In this document: piece after piece, positions 55,057 through 63,933 of the stretch | Position numbering within the stretch: the first letter of the stretch is position 1 | Layout of the letters: each line of letters starts with the position of its first letter | From: Roseiarcus sp963813555 | Lineage (GTDB): Bacteria; Pseudomonadota; Alphaproteobacteria; Rhizobiales; Beijerinckiaceae | Direction: 5' to 3' | Assembly: GCA_963813555.1 (NCBI GenBank) | Contig: CAWEZX010000002.1 | Location: 558,001-622,000 of the forward strand | Length of the DNA: 64,000 bases | The notes under the pieces: model-generated | Told to the model about the DNA's origin: nothing | Databases searched by the model: none | Seen by the model: only the letters and a program-made list of their open reading frames with translations | Translations under genes and position numbers: made by a program

Positions 55057-55455
55057 ATGAAGAAACGTCTGGACGCGCTGACCCGTATCGGTCGGTTTCA
55101 ATCGCTCATGCACGATGTCGGCCGCTGGCGTCTCGATACGCTCCAACGCCAGCAGGCGGGATTGAACGACGATCTGAAAGCGGTTTTCGAGACGCTGGAG
55201 GCGGACGAGATGGCCTATGGCGCTCAAGCCGGGCTGGTCGCCCGCCGCATCCGCACGTTGCAGGTGAGGCTCGATCAGCTTGCCAAGGAACAAGAGACCG
55301 CGCGCCGCAGCGCGCTCACGCAGGGGACGCGGGCGAAGCTCGCAGAGCTCGCGATCGAAGCCGCGGCACTCACTTATCGACGCTTGGACGAGCGCAAGGA
55401 GCTGGCCGAGGTCATCGAGCGGGCGATCGCCCGCCGAAGCACAAGCTCGACGTAA
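55057..55455 (+). CDS. FliJ-like coiled-coil protein
   Basis: A 132-residue, almost wholly alpha-helical protein (QRQQAGLNDDLKAVFETLEADEMAYGAQAGLVARRIRTLQVRLDQLAKEQE). Its size, coil and position just after fliR fit a FliJ-type export chaperone that helps FliI engage FlhA. Sequence similarity to enteric FliJ is low, so the assignment is by architecture and context. Confidence 0.65.
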   Translation: MKKRLDALTRIGRFQSLMHDVGRWRLDTLQRQQAGLNDDLKAVFETLEADEMAYGAQAGLVARRIRTLQVRLDQLAKEQETARRSALTQGTRAKLAELAIEAAALTYRRLDERKELAEVIERAIARRSTSST

Positions 55456-55502
55456 GGCTTAAGGAGGACTCTGCCGCATCCCTCGCACGCTGACGGCGCC
55501 CC

Positions 55503-56087
55503 ATGGCCTTCAATCCTCGCACAGATGTCGTCCTTGAGGTGGCCAGCGCGGCCGATCCGTCGCGCGCAAGCCTCGCGGCCGAGCGGCTCAACGCGCTTGC
55601 GGGCTCGAACGCCCCCGCGGCCGACTTCGCCGCCAACCTGGACCGCGCGGCGGCGTCGGCAAGCGCAGCAAGGGCGCCACTCTCGAACGGCGCCGACGCG
55701 CGCTCGCGTCTCTCACAGGCGCCGGGCGGGCCGGACAAGCTTCACCAAGCGAAGACCCAGTTCGAGGCAATGATGCTGAGTTCTTTCGTGGGCGAAATGT
55801 TGCCGAAGGACACAGCCGAGGTCTTCGGCCAAGGAATGGCAGGTGACATGTGGCGATCGATGCTCGCCGAGCAGGTTTCGATGCAAATCGCCAAGTCGGG
55901 CAAGCTCGGCCTCGCCAGGCGCCTGTTCGCCACCCACGAGGTCGCCCCACATTCGGGGCACGTTGGCGAAGCCGCGAAAGCCGCCGGTGAGTCTGCCGCC
56001 CAAATGAGCGCCAATATTCTGTCGACGCCGGCCGCCGCCGAGCCTGAGAACGGCGCCGTCCTGTTTGCTGGAGGCAAACGGACATGA
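55503..56087 (+). CDS. flgJ: Rod-binding protein, FlgJ N-terminal type, without muramidase domain
   Basis: A 194-residue protein. After a disordered Ala-rich N-terminus, residues 75-145 form the Rod-binding domain (HQAKTQFEAMMLSSFVGEMLPK, then FGQGMAGDMWRSMLAEQVSMQIAKSGKLGLAR). The C-terminal peptidoglycan hydrolase of enteric FlgJ is absent, so a separate lytic enzyme must open the cell wall for the rod. It overlaps the next gene by four bases. Confidence 0.85.
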   Translation: MAFNPRTDVVLEVASAADPSRASLAAERLNALAGSNAPAADFAANLDRAAASASAARAPLSNGADARSRLSQAPGGPDKLHQAKTQFEAMMLSSFVGEMLPKDTAEVFGQGMAGDMWRSMLAEQVSMQIAKSGKLGLARRLFATHEVAPHSGHVGEAAKAAGESAAQMSANILSTPAAAEPENGAVLFAGGKRT

Positions 56088-56467
56088 GCCAACCGCTGCG
56101 CCGAGCGCAATCCCCGGCGGCCGCGGCCGCCCTGCCGATCGTCGAACGTCTTGTCGCCACCATCGATGCGGAAAATCACGACCTTGAGCAGGGCCGGCGG
56201 GTCAAATATGAGGCCTATTGCTTGAGCAAGAACCAGGGCCTGCTCGAGCTCAACCGCCTAGCTCCGGCACTCGGCGGCGCCACGATTGCCGGGCCGCTGC
56301 GCGATGCGCTGGCTGAACTTCACGCCAAGCTAGAGATCAATCGGCGCGCGTTGGCGGTGCAGCTCAAGGCCTGCGAAGCGGTCTCCGAGATCATCGCCCG
56401 CGCCATCCAGGACGGCCAATCCGACGGAACCTACACCGCTCTCGCCTGGAGCCGGTCGCGAGCATGA
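56084..56467 (+). CDS. FlgN-like flagellar export chaperone
   Basis: A 127-residue helical protein (LPIVERLVATIDAENHDLEQG, then AYCLSKNQGLLELNRLAPAL, and a second long helix pair) with the FlgN pattern of a pair of long helices. FlgN escorts FlgK and FlgL, both encoded upstream. Context supports this more than the sequence itself. Confidence 0.65.
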   Translation: MSQPLRRAQSPAAAAALPIVERLVATIDAENHDLEQGRRVKYEAYCLSKNQGLLELNRLAPALGGATIAGPLRDALAELHAKLEINRRALAVQLKACEAVSEIIARAIQDGQSDGTYTALAWSRSRA

Positions 56468-56925
56468 TGAAGGCGGTGCTCATCGGTCTCGCGGCGGTCG
56501 CCGCCGTGTTCGCGGGGGAGATGGGAACCGACAGGGTCCTCGCCATGCGCGAGGCGCGCCCTGCCGCCGCCGTCGCAAAAGCGACCGAAGCGCGCAAGAC
56601 GCATGAGATCAACGTCCCTCGCATCAAGGACGGCGCGATCAAGGGCTATGCAGTGATGCTGTTGAGCTATAGCGTCGACTTGAACGCGCTCAAGACGGCG
56701 GCGATGGCGCCGGATTCGATCCTCGTCGATGAGGCGTTTCGCTATGTCTACAACGACGATACGATCGACTTCGACCACCTCGACCGCTTCGATTTCGTGA
56801 AAATGAGCAAAGCGCTCGTCAGGGCGGTCAACGCGCGGGTGAAGAGCGACGTGGTCGTCGACGTCGGCGTGCAGGAATTCACCTACGAACCGGTCAGCGA
56901 CACCCGCGGGCGTCCGGGACCCTAG
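56464..56925 (+). CDS. FliL-like membrane protein, last gene of the flagellar operon
   Basis: A 153-residue protein with an N-terminal signal or anchor (KAVLIGLAAVAAVFAGEMGTD) and a periplasmic domain (IKGYAVMLLSYSVDLNALKTAA, then VVVDVGVQEFTYEPVS). The ending, a beta strand reading VQEFTYEP, resembles the C-terminus of FliL domains, so it may be a second stator-associated protein. The ATG at 56464 overlaps the flgN-like stop. Its TAG and the TAG of the convergent carA share a CTAG. Confidence 0.6.
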   Translation: MMKAVLIGLAAVAAVFAGEMGTDRVLAMREARPAAAVAKATEARKTHEINVPRIKDGAIKGYAVMLLSYSVDLNALKTAAMAPDSILVDEAFRYVYNDDTIDFDHLDRFDFVKMSKALVRAVNARVKSDVVVDVGVQEFTYEPVSDTRGRPGP

Positions 56926-58160
56926 GCCGCTCGTGTCGCGTCAGCCGCCTTCGACGCGGCGATCAAATCGACAAAGCGGCGGAAGAGATAATGGCTGTCG
57001 CGCGGCCCTGGAGAGGCCTCGGGGTGATATTGCACCGAGAACGCCGGACGGTCGGCGAGCGCAATGCCGCAATTCGAGCCGTCGAACAGCGACACGTGCG
57101 TTTCCTCGGCGTTTGCGGGCAGGCTCGCCCGATCGACCGCGAAGCCGTGGTTCATCGACACCACCTCGACCTTGCCGGTGGTGAAGTCCTTGACCGGGTG
57201 GTTGGCGCCGTGATGGCCCTGCGGCATCTTGAGGGTGCGCGCGCCGACCGCCAGCGCCAGCAGCTGATGGCCGAGACAGACCCCGAAGAGAGGAACCTTC
57301 GTCTCCAGGAGCGCCTGAATCGTCGGCACAGCATATTCGCCGGTGGCCGCCGGATCGCCGGGTCCGTTGGAGAGGACGACCCCGTCCGGCTTGAGCGCCA
57401 GGACGTCCTCGGCGCTCGCCGTCGCTGGAACCACCGTCACCGCGCAGCCACAGTCGTTCAGGAGTCTGAGGATGTTGCGCTTGGTCCCATAGTCGATCGC
57501 GACGACATGAAAGCGCGTCCCATGCCGCCGGCTGTATCCGCTTTCCAGCGTCCAGCTGGTCTCGTCCCAATCGTAGCGCTGAGTCGAGCCGACCACCGGA
57601 ACGAGGTCCATGCCGTCAATGCCGGGCCAGCGCGCGGCCTTGGCGCGGAGCGCGTCGAGATCGAAGGCGCCGTCAGGCGAGTGGGCGATGACCGCGTTCG
57701 GCATGCCGCGCTCACGGATGAGCGTGGTCAGCGCCCGGGTGTCGATCCCGGTCACACCGATGACCCCACGAGCCTTAAGCCAGCTGTCGAGCCGTGCGTG
57801 AGCGCGAAAATTCGACGGCCCGGAAATGTCGGCCCGCATGATGGCGCCGACCGCGGCCGACGCAGCGGCGGGATTGACGACTTCGATGTCCTCGTCGTTG
57901 ACGCCGACAATTCCGATATGCGGAAAGGTGAAGGTGACGATCTGGGCGGCGTAGGAGGGGTCGGTCAGGATTTCCTCGTAGCCCGTCATCGCCGTGTTGA
58001 AGCAAATCTCGCCGACCGCCGAGCCGCTCGCGCCGACCCCGAAGCCCTCGATCACCGCGCCATCGGCAAGGACGACCACGCCGGTCGCGACGCGCGGGCG
58101 CCAGCCGGGAGACGGATCGTCCGGGCCCGGCGAGAGGTGAGGCCGTGTTGCGCTTGTCAT
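56922..58160 (-). CDS. carA: Carbamoyl-phosphate synthase small chain
   Basis: A 412-residue glutaminase subunit: it hydrolyses glutamine and passes ammonia to CarB for arginine and pyrimidine synthesis. The N-terminal CPSase small-chain domain (GEICFNTAMTGYEEILTDPSY) precedes the class I GATase with Cys295 in FGVCLGHQLL and His379/Glu381 in QYHPEASPGP. An N-terminal extension of about 25 residues (TRPHLSPGPDDPSPGW) is typical of alphaproteobacteria. It is divergent from the yqeY-type gene. Confidence 0.97.
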   Translation of the reverse strand: MTSATRPHLSPGPDDPSPGWRPRVATGVVVLADGAVIEGFGVGASGSAVGEICFNTAMTGYEEILTDPSYAAQIVTFTFPHIGIVGVNDEDIEVVNPAAASAAVGAIMRADISGPSNFRAHARLDSWLKARGVIGVTGIDTRALTTLIRERGMPNAVIAHSPDGAFDLDALRAKAARWPGIDGMDLVPVVGSTQRYDWDETSWTLESGYSRRHGTRFHVVAIDYGTKRNILRLLNDCGCAVTVVPATASAEDVLALKPDGVVLSNGPGDPAATGEYAVPTIQALLETKVPLFGVCLGHQLLALAVGARTLKMPQGHHGANHPVKDFTTGKVEVVSMNHGFAVDRASLPANAEETHVSLFDGSNCGIALADRPAFSVQYHPEASPGPRDSHYLFRRFVDLIAASKAADATRAA

Positions 58161-58231
58161 GCGGCTGTGCTTAAGCGCCGCCCTTGCTGCGCGTCAAGCT
58201 TGCCGCGCCGTTCGAACAATCGAGGAGACTC

Positions 58232-58699
58232 ATGCCCGATTCAGCGCCATTGCGCGAGACTGTAGCCACGCGAATGAAAGAGGCGATGAAAGGAGGCGAC
58301 AAGGTTCGCGTCGGCGCCCTGCGTCTCATCATGGCGGCCTTGAAGGAGCGGGAGATCGAGGCGCGCGGCGGCGGCAAGATCGTCAGCCGCGCCGACGAGC
58401 TCGCGCTCTTGACCAAGATGGTGAAATCCCGCCAGGAGTCGGCGACGATCTACGCCGAAGCCGGACGCAAGGAGCTCGCCGAGCAGGAGAATGCGGAAAT
58501 CGCGGTGATCGGCGAATTCCTGCCGAAGCAGATGGACGATGCGGCGGTGGCCGACGCCGCCAGGGCCGCCATCGCCTCGACCGGCGCGACAAGCGTCAAG
58601 GACATGGGCAAGGTCGTCAACGCGCTCAAGGCGGCTCATCCAGGCGAGATGGATTTCGCCAAGGCGAGCGCGATCGTGAAGGGCCTCCTTTCCAGCTAG
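58232..58699 (+). CDS. GatB/YqeY domain protein
   Basis: A 155-residue helical protein with RLIMAALKEREIEARG, LAEQENAEIAVIGEFLPKQM and DMGKVVNALKAAHPGEMDFAKAS, the YqeY signature related to the tail domain of amidotransferase GatB. The molecular role is uncertain, probably linked to tRNA-dependent amidation. The ATG at 58232 has GAGGAG just upstream. carA-yqeY adjacency (often next to dnaG) is common in alphaproteobacteria. Confidence 0.93.
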   Translation: MPDSAPLRETVATRMKEAMKGGDKVRVGALRLIMAALKEREIEARGGGKIVSRADELALLTKMVKSRQESATIYAEAGRKELAEQENAEIAVIGEFLPKQMDDAAVADAARAAIASTGATSVKDMGKVVNALKAAHPGEMDFAKASAIVKGLLSS

Positions 58700-59154
58700 G
58701 GGAGCCTGGCGGTCGCGCCCAAATTTACGCACGCCAATGATTTCAACGACTTAAGTGCGTTTTTCGCAACTTTTTGCGTGTTCCCAAGCGCGCTTCTGGC
58801 GGGAATTCGCCTGATCGATTCTCCTTCCGAGCGACCGCAAGCTGGCGGGTCGCCTGAGTCCGTTTTGAGCGATTTCAATCGCTTGCGGCGCCATTCCCGA
58901 GTCGCTCTCTGCTCTTAACGTCGAAGCCTGTCGTGCGTCGCTCATCGAAAATGCGCGAGCGCACCCCGAGCGCTTCCTTTGTAATTTCTGAAAAACAATA
59001 ACAACTCAGCGACTTGGCAAGAAATTGTCGATTTTCTTTTTGTCCCGGCCCCCAACCAGGCTTGTTCGCGGCTCCTCGGGAATTCCGAGCGAGAAGCGTC
59101 TCACGGTTGGAACCGCAAGGATGCGCCGCGCCATCCGCGAGCTTTTGCGCTAGC
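58700..59154. other. Intergenic stretch between yqeY and the cyclase gene
   Basis: About 455 bases with no supported gene. It contains AT-rich stretches near 58980-59040 that could hold a promoter, and an inverted repeat AGCGATT-TC-AATCGCT at 58868-58883. Confidence 0.4.
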
Positions 59155-59952
59155 ATGGGGCCCATGACGCCCAAGGTCAGGCGGCGGCTAACGACGCTCC
59201 TCTGCGCCGATGCCGCGGGATATACCCGCCTCATGGGGGCGGACGAAGCGGGCACGCTGGCGACGCTGCGCCGGCACCGCGCCGCCATGGCGACGCTGAT
59301 CGAGCGCCACGATGGGCGCATCGTCAATACCTGGGGCGACGCCGTCATCGCCGAGTTCGCCAGCGTCGTCGAGGCCGTGCAATGCGCGGTCGAGATGCAG
59401 CAGGAACTCTCCAGCCACAACGATGGGCTGCCCGAAGCGCAACGGATGATTTTTCGCATCGGCATCAATCTCGGCGACGTGATGCTGGAGGGCGACGACG
59501 TCTATGGCGACGGCGTCAATATCGCGGCGCGACTGCAGGAACTGGCCGAACCGGGGGGAATCCTGATATCCGGCCCGGTGTACGAACAGGTGCACAACAA
59601 ACTGTCCATCGGGTTCGACTGCCTCGGCGAACAGCGCTTGAAGAACATCGCCAATCCGGTGACGGGCTATCGCGTCCTTCAAGGCGGCGCGTCCTCGCGG
59701 CCACAGGCGTCGCGACCGGAGGCGACGAGGGAGCCCTCGGGGCCTCCACGTCTTGTGGAGGGCCGCTTTGCTCGCGCCTGGGAATGGTACACAAGGCTGC
59801 CTCGTGTCAGCGCCGTGATGATCGCCATTGTAGCCTTCTTGTTTGTGATCAACGCGTTCAGCGGCCTCAACCACCTCTGGTTCCAATGGCCCGCTGCGGT
59901 GCTGCTGTTGATCGCTTTTCTGCGGGCCACAAAGCAGCGCGGCCCGTCGTAG
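59155..59952 (+). CDS. Class III adenylate/guanylate cyclase with C-terminal membrane helices
   Basis: A 265-residue protein. The cyclase homology domain (residues about 8-175) has the metal-binding aspartates in LLCADAAGYTRLMGAD and TWGDAVIAEFASV, then RIGINLGDVMLEGDDVYGDGVNIAARLQEL. A Pro/Ser-rich linker and two C-terminal transmembrane helices follow (SAVMIAIVAFLFVINAF; WPAAVLLLIAFL). It would make cAMP or cGMP at the membrane. The start could be 59155 or 59164. The hydrogenase operon includes a cyclic-nucleotide-binding protein, but a link is only speculation. Confidence 0.88.
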   Translation: MGPMTPKVRRRLTTLLCADAAGYTRLMGADEAGTLATLRRHRAAMATLIERHDGRIVNTWGDAVIAEFASVVEAVQCAVEMQQELSSHNDGLPEAQRMIFRIGINLGDVMLEGDDVYGDGVNIAARLQELAEPGGILISGPVYEQVHNKLSIGFDCLGEQRLKNIANPVTGYRVLQGGASSRPQASRPEATREPSGPPRLVEGRFARAWEWYTRLPRVSAVMIAIVAFLFVINAFSGLNHLWFQWPAAVLLLIAFLRATKQRGPS

Positions 59953-60055
59953 GCCAGACCGCCTGAGCGCCAGAGCCTCGCGCGCTGCGTGGGGCGCCCA
60001 GTTTTCAGGCGACCCCGCCTCGGGAACGGTCCGCGCATCGACGCGTTAAAGAGGC

Positions 60056-60343
60056 ATGCGGATTATCGACACGCGACTTTGCATGATTGTCGCCAGCGTC
60101 ACCCTCGTCGCCGGCGCGGCATTCGCCCAAGCGACCGGCGCAGCGCCAAATGAGATCACGCCCGGCGCCAACCCGACTGCGCTGGCCCAGAACCTCAGCA
60201 AAGAGTTGAACCAGTCGAACGGCGTCATCCATCCGAAAGAGGTGGACCCGGCCATCGAAAAGCCGGCGCCCAATGCGCGAGATCCGAACGTCGTGCCGCC
60301 GCCAGGGACTTCAGGCGGCGCTCCCGCGCCGCAGCCAAAATAA
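60056..60343 (+). CDS. Small secreted proline-rich protein
   Basis: A 95-residue protein with a clear signal peptide (VASVTLVAGAAFAQA) and a mature part rich in Pro, Asn and Ala (GTSGGAPAPQPK at the end). Family unknown; such short exported proteins are common in rhizobia. The frame is well coded and has an AAAGAGG site about 8 bases before the ATG. Confidence 0.6.
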   Translation: MRIIDTRLCMIVASVTLVAGAAFAQATGAAPNEITPGANPTALAQNLSKELNQSNGVIHPKEVDPAIEKPAPNARDPNVVPPPGTSGGAPAPQPK

Positions 60344-60480
60344 GCACCGCTTCTTGCAATTGGCTCGTTTGGGGGCGCAGGGCGCCACCATCCCCAAGCA
60401 TGTGATTTCGCGCGCCATGGATAGCTCGGCTCGCGTTCTATTGCGCGCGTGCATCGCGCCGTGGAAGGCCGCGAAAGCCT

Positions 60481-60510
60481 CGTTTCGCCATGCGAAACGA
60501 AACGTTTCGC
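60481..60510. repeat. Triple half-site: two mutually exclusive hairpins
   Basis: CGTTTCGC (60481-60488), CAT, GCGAAACG (60492-60499), AAA, CGTTTCGC (60503-60510). The middle block can pair with either neighbour, each giving an 8-bp stem with a 3-base loop. It lies ten bases after the stop codon of the leftward gene at 60521. Confidence 0.75.
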
Positions 60511-60520
60511 TTGGAGAGCC

Positions 60521-61075
60521 TTAAGCCTCTGAAATGATTACGGATGGCGAATTAGCCGTTTCGTCGTTTTGTTTGATATCAAGGGCTTGAGGCAGGTTTG
60601 GTTTCGCTGCGTTTTCGCGTGGCGCTTTCTCGGTCGTTTTTGCCTGCCTGAGCGCCAACGCTTCGCGCGCGGCGTCGAGGCGACCGAGCCGCTCCTCCAT
60701 CTTGTCGACCTCGTCGCCAACTCTTTGGAATGCGGCCTTCAGGCGCAGCCGCTCCGGCGCAAGGCGGTTCAGATGGTCGAGGATGCGAACGAAAGCATGC
60801 GCCGCCGAAGGCTTGCCGGCGTCGATCTGGCCGCCGATGAGGTCGAGCGCCCGCTCGAGCCTTGCGATCTGCAGGAGCGCAAAGTCGTCGGCGGGATTGG
60901 CGTCGCGGCGATCAAGCTGCTCACGGACGATCTGCTGCACCCGGCGGACGCTTAAGGTTTCCGACCCGGCGATGGCGCGGATCGACTCACCCGCGATTAG
61001 GCGGGCGAAGATCCGCTGCGCACGCTCATGCTCCTCGCTCAAGGAACGGACGGGCTTTGCGGCTGGCGCGGACAT
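60521..61075 (-). CDS. Helix-turn-helix protein of unknown function
   Basis: A 184-residue protein. The start at 61075 has AAGGAAG just upstream; a longer in-frame start at 61264 lacks support. The sequence LSEEHERAQRIFARLIAGESIRAIAGSETLSVRRVQQIVREQLDRRDA contains a clear HTH (GESIRAIA...SVRRVQQIV) of the sigma-region-4/terminase-small-subunit kind, followed by a helical part with FALLQIARLERALDLIGGQI and DHLNRLAPERLRLKAAF. Relatives occur as orphan genes in many proteobacteria. It may be a domesticated phage terminase small-subunit-like protein. Confidence 0.55.
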   Translation of the reverse strand: MSAPAAKPVRSLSEEHERAQRIFARLIAGESIRAIAGSETLSVRRVQQIVREQLDRRDANPADDFALLQIARLERALDLIGGQIDAGKPSAAHAFVRILDHLNRLAPERLRLKAAFQRVGDEVDKMEERLGRLDAAREALALRQAKTTEKAPRENAAKPNLPQALDIKQNDETANSPSVIISEA

Positions 61076-61662
61076 GGGCTTCCTTTCGGCGAAACCGGCA
61101 GTATAACCGAGCTTCTGCCAATCGGAAAGGATTTGTCGAAAAATCTTGCTCAAGCGAATGGGCGCCGGTGCCTGTGTCGCCGTTCCGACGAATGCGGCCG
61201 CCGCCGGGATTGAAAAGAGCGGTCCCTGAACGCGCTGTGTCGGCTCGATCGGCGCGTTGCGCAAAAAAAGATCGGGGCGCGGCGCGTAAATCGCCGTTCT
61301 CTATCGGCGATCGCGAGTTCGATCTAGGTAGTTCTGCCCATTGAAAAAACCTTCTCTCCGATCGAACGTGAGTAGCGCAATTCGCCCTCGCGTTGCGTAG
61401 AACGTTCTTGGGGCGTTCTTTGACCTTAAGTCTCTAACCTGTGTTCATTTTGCGTATTAATTTCACCAATTTTCGTGTCGCTAGAGTTAAAAACTTCCAA
61501 CTAATTATTTGGTAGGAGACGATTCTGATACTTAAGGCATTAACGATCGTTTATCGTGAAGAGCGGGCCCGAACGGAGAGGCCCTTTTATTCTGCCATTG
61601 TCAGGTTTTTTGCTGCGGCGCGGATTTTACTTTTTCCGGACACAATTGCTCAATTTAGTTCG
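61076..61662. other. AT-rich intergenic stretch
   Basis: About 590 bases, increasingly AT-rich toward 61660. It contains AGAACGTTCT (near 61398) and AACGATCGTT (near 61543), small palindromes that could be operators. It also has a short GGGCC...GGCCC stem followed by TTTTATT at about 61565-61592 (weak terminator-like). No gene is seen. Confidence 0.4.
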
Positions 61663-62538
61663 ATGAAGTTAATGAGAAAGATGAATCATCCAACATGTAA
61701 TAACGATCCATTGTACTTCATAGTCTATCGATATTACATTTCTAAACAATTTACCTTAAGCCAGCGCGTCAAAGTCGCGATGGATCATCACAAATATGAA
61801 ACGCAATTCTATGGTCGCGAATATATGAGGAAAGTCTATCGTTCAGACGGCATACTCCTATGGGAGCGATCGTTTGACGATCTTCACTTCAAAATGGTCT
61901 TAATCGCCTCGCCTGATAGTCGCAGCGAAGGTGATCTAACTGTGATTTTGTCTGTTAATAACGTTATGTTGGGCTTAATGGCGTTTTGTTACCTCAAATC
62001 GAATATTTTTGGGCTACCGCCTTACATGACAATGCTGATATCAAGAAATCAGACGCACCGCACTTCCTTTCGAGACTTGTTCGATCGTTGTTTTAAGCAA
62101 AACACTCCGCAATTATTTTGTCTCTCTGCTATTTGTGGAATCGCCATGACGAATGGATTCAGGACCATGTTTGCGATCAAGCACGATGCTCAGATCATCT
62201 ACAAAGAAACGCTCGACTTGGGCTTTCGCAATTCATACACGGCGCTGTGGGAAAAATTCGACGCGGTTGAAATCGACCGGCATGTCTTCATGCTGAGCGT
62301 GCCGCTGAACCTCCGTCCGGTCGGACAGGTCAGTCGCGTCCACCGCCGCCGCGCACAGGCCCGACGTCGGTGTTGGGACGAGATCGTCCAGAGCACACGC
62401 CTGAGCATGGCTAAATATCGCACGCTCTCACGTTCGGATCCGATGCCCGAAGCGCCCTGCGGCGGAGCGCCGCTTAGGGCGGCCAACGTTCCGGGCCTGA
62501 TTGCCCTCGGCGCAAGCGATAGCGGTCCTGACGCCTAG
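61663..62538 (+). CDS. DUF535 (VirK/YbjX-like) protein
   Basis: A 291-residue protein with the DUF535 pattern: FTLSQRVKVAMDHHKYETQFY, then FDDLHFKMVLIASPDSRSEGDLTVILSVNN, LFCLSAICGIAMTNGFRTMFAIKHDAQIIY, LWEKFDAVEIDRHVFMLSVPLNLRP, and the C-terminal KHR-like segment VHRRRAQARRRCWDEI. VirK/YbjX proteins affect outer-membrane and virulence traits in enterics, mechanism unknown. The 5' two thirds are clearly AT-richer than the surrounding genes while the last 250 bases are GC-rich, suggesting horizontal transfer. The start is the first of three nearby ATG codons. Confidence 0.75.
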   Translation: MKLMRKMNHPTCNNDPLYFIVYRYYISKQFTLSQRVKVAMDHHKYETQFYGREYMRKVYRSDGILLWERSFDDLHFKMVLIASPDSRSEGDLTVILSVNNVMLGLMAFCYLKSNIFGLPPYMTMLISRNQTHRTSFRDLFDRCFKQNTPQLFCLSAICGIAMTNGFRTMFAIKHDAQIIYKETLDLGFRNSYTALWEKFDAVEIDRHVFMLSVPLNLRPVGQVSRVHRRRAQARRRCWDEIVQSTRLSMAKYRTLSRSDPMPEAPCGGAPLRAANVPGLIALGASDSGPDA

Positions 62539-62635
62539 CGCGGCGGAGTGGTTCCTCTTGGCGAGCTGAGTAGAGCTCATCTCGCACGGCCAACGCCTTT
62601 CCTTGAGCGTCTTGCCCTCGAGCGTCTTGGCGCCC

Positions 62636-63764
62636 TCATTCGAACACGATGACCTGCCTCACCCCGACCCCCTCGCGCAGCCGGTCGAAGCCTTCGTTGA
62701 TGTCCTCGAGCTTCAGCCGATGGGTGAGCAATTGGTCGACAGGCAGGCGGCCAGCGCGGAAGAGCGCGATCATCCGCGGCACGTCGCGCTGGGGGACAGA
62801 AGAGCCGACATAGGAGCCTTTGAGGGTCCGTTCCTCTGCGACCAGCGCGAGCGGCGAAAGGCTCATGCGTCTGTCGGGGTGGGGCAGGCCGGCGGTCACC
62901 GTCGCGCCTCCGCGCGCGGTCGCGGCATAAGCGAGCTCGAGCGCCTGAACCGAGCCAGCCATCTCGAAGGCGACATCGACGCCGGCGCCGGCGATGCGCC
63001 TGATTTCGACCACGGCGTCGTCTGAGCCGGCGTTGACCGTATGGGTGGCGCCGAGCTTCGTCGCGAAGGCGAGCTTGTCGTCCGAGAGATCGACGGCCAC
63101 GATCTGGCGCGCGCCGGCAAGTCTTGCGCCGAGGACGACGCTGAGCCCCACGCCGCCCAAGCCCACCACCGCGACCGATTGGCCCGGCTCCACTTTGGCG
63201 GTGTTGACGACCGCGCCGACCCCGGTCAGCACCGCGCAACCAAACAAAGCCGCCAGTTCGAGCGGCAGGTCGGGGTCGATCTTCACGCACAATTCGCGCG
63301 CCACCACCGCATGGGTTGAAAAGGCGGAGACGCCGAGAAGATGATTGACGGGCTCGGCCTGGAACGAAAGGCGCCGCTCGCCGGAGAGCAGCGTTCCGGC
63401 GGCGTTGGCTTTTGCTCCCGGCTCGCACAGCGCGGGACGTCCCGAAGCGCATGGGCCGCAGCGGCCGCAGCTTGGAACGAACACCAGCACCACGTGATCC
63501 CCGACTTCAAGGTCGGTCACCCCGTCGCCCAAAGCCTCGACGATCCCGGCCGCCTCGTGGCCGAGCGCCATCGGAGTCGGGCGTGGCCTGGAGCCGTCGA
63601 TCACCGACAGGTCCGAATGGCAGAGGCCGGCCGCCGCCATCTTCACCAGGAGTTCGCCGCGACCGGGGGGGCTAAGGTCGAGCTCGGCGATTTCGAGCGG
63701 CTTCGAGTTCGGCATAAGGGGGAGGCAGGCCAGGCTGGCGAAGAACGGCGGCTTGAATGCGCAT
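62636..63764 (-). CDS. Zinc-dependent alcohol dehydrogenase, probable frameshift near its start
   Basis: From MPNSKPLEIAELDL (ATG at 63715) a 359-residue medium-chain dehydrogenase follows. Catalytic zinc: Cys in AAGLCHSD and His in LGHEAAGIVE; structural zinc: four cysteines in CGRCGPCASGRPALC; Rossmann motif VVGLGGVGLSVVLG, with Asp in VAVDLSDD pointing to NAD(H). The usual family N-terminus is present in another frame upstream: an ATG at 63764 reads MRIQAAVLRQPGLPPPYA, then one extra base at about 63711-63714 shifts the frame. So the true gene is probably 63764-62636 with an indel; otherwise it is N-terminally shortened. Confidence 0.8.
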
Positions 63765-63933
63765 GGGTCACTGGGTCTCGAACCGAAAAACGTCCAATGC
63801 TGGGCGAGATCGCCGGGCGGGGCAACCGGAAAATTGACCCGCGCCGCGCCCGCACTTGCGCCGCGAATGCGCCCGCGCCACATATCGCGTCAAGCCCGCT
63901 TCGCCCTCGCGCGGGCGCGCCCCGGAGCCAACT

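Noticed and set aside
56991..58265. Rightward frame of 424 codons opposite carA
   Set aside because: Shadow of carA, which has complete family motifs.
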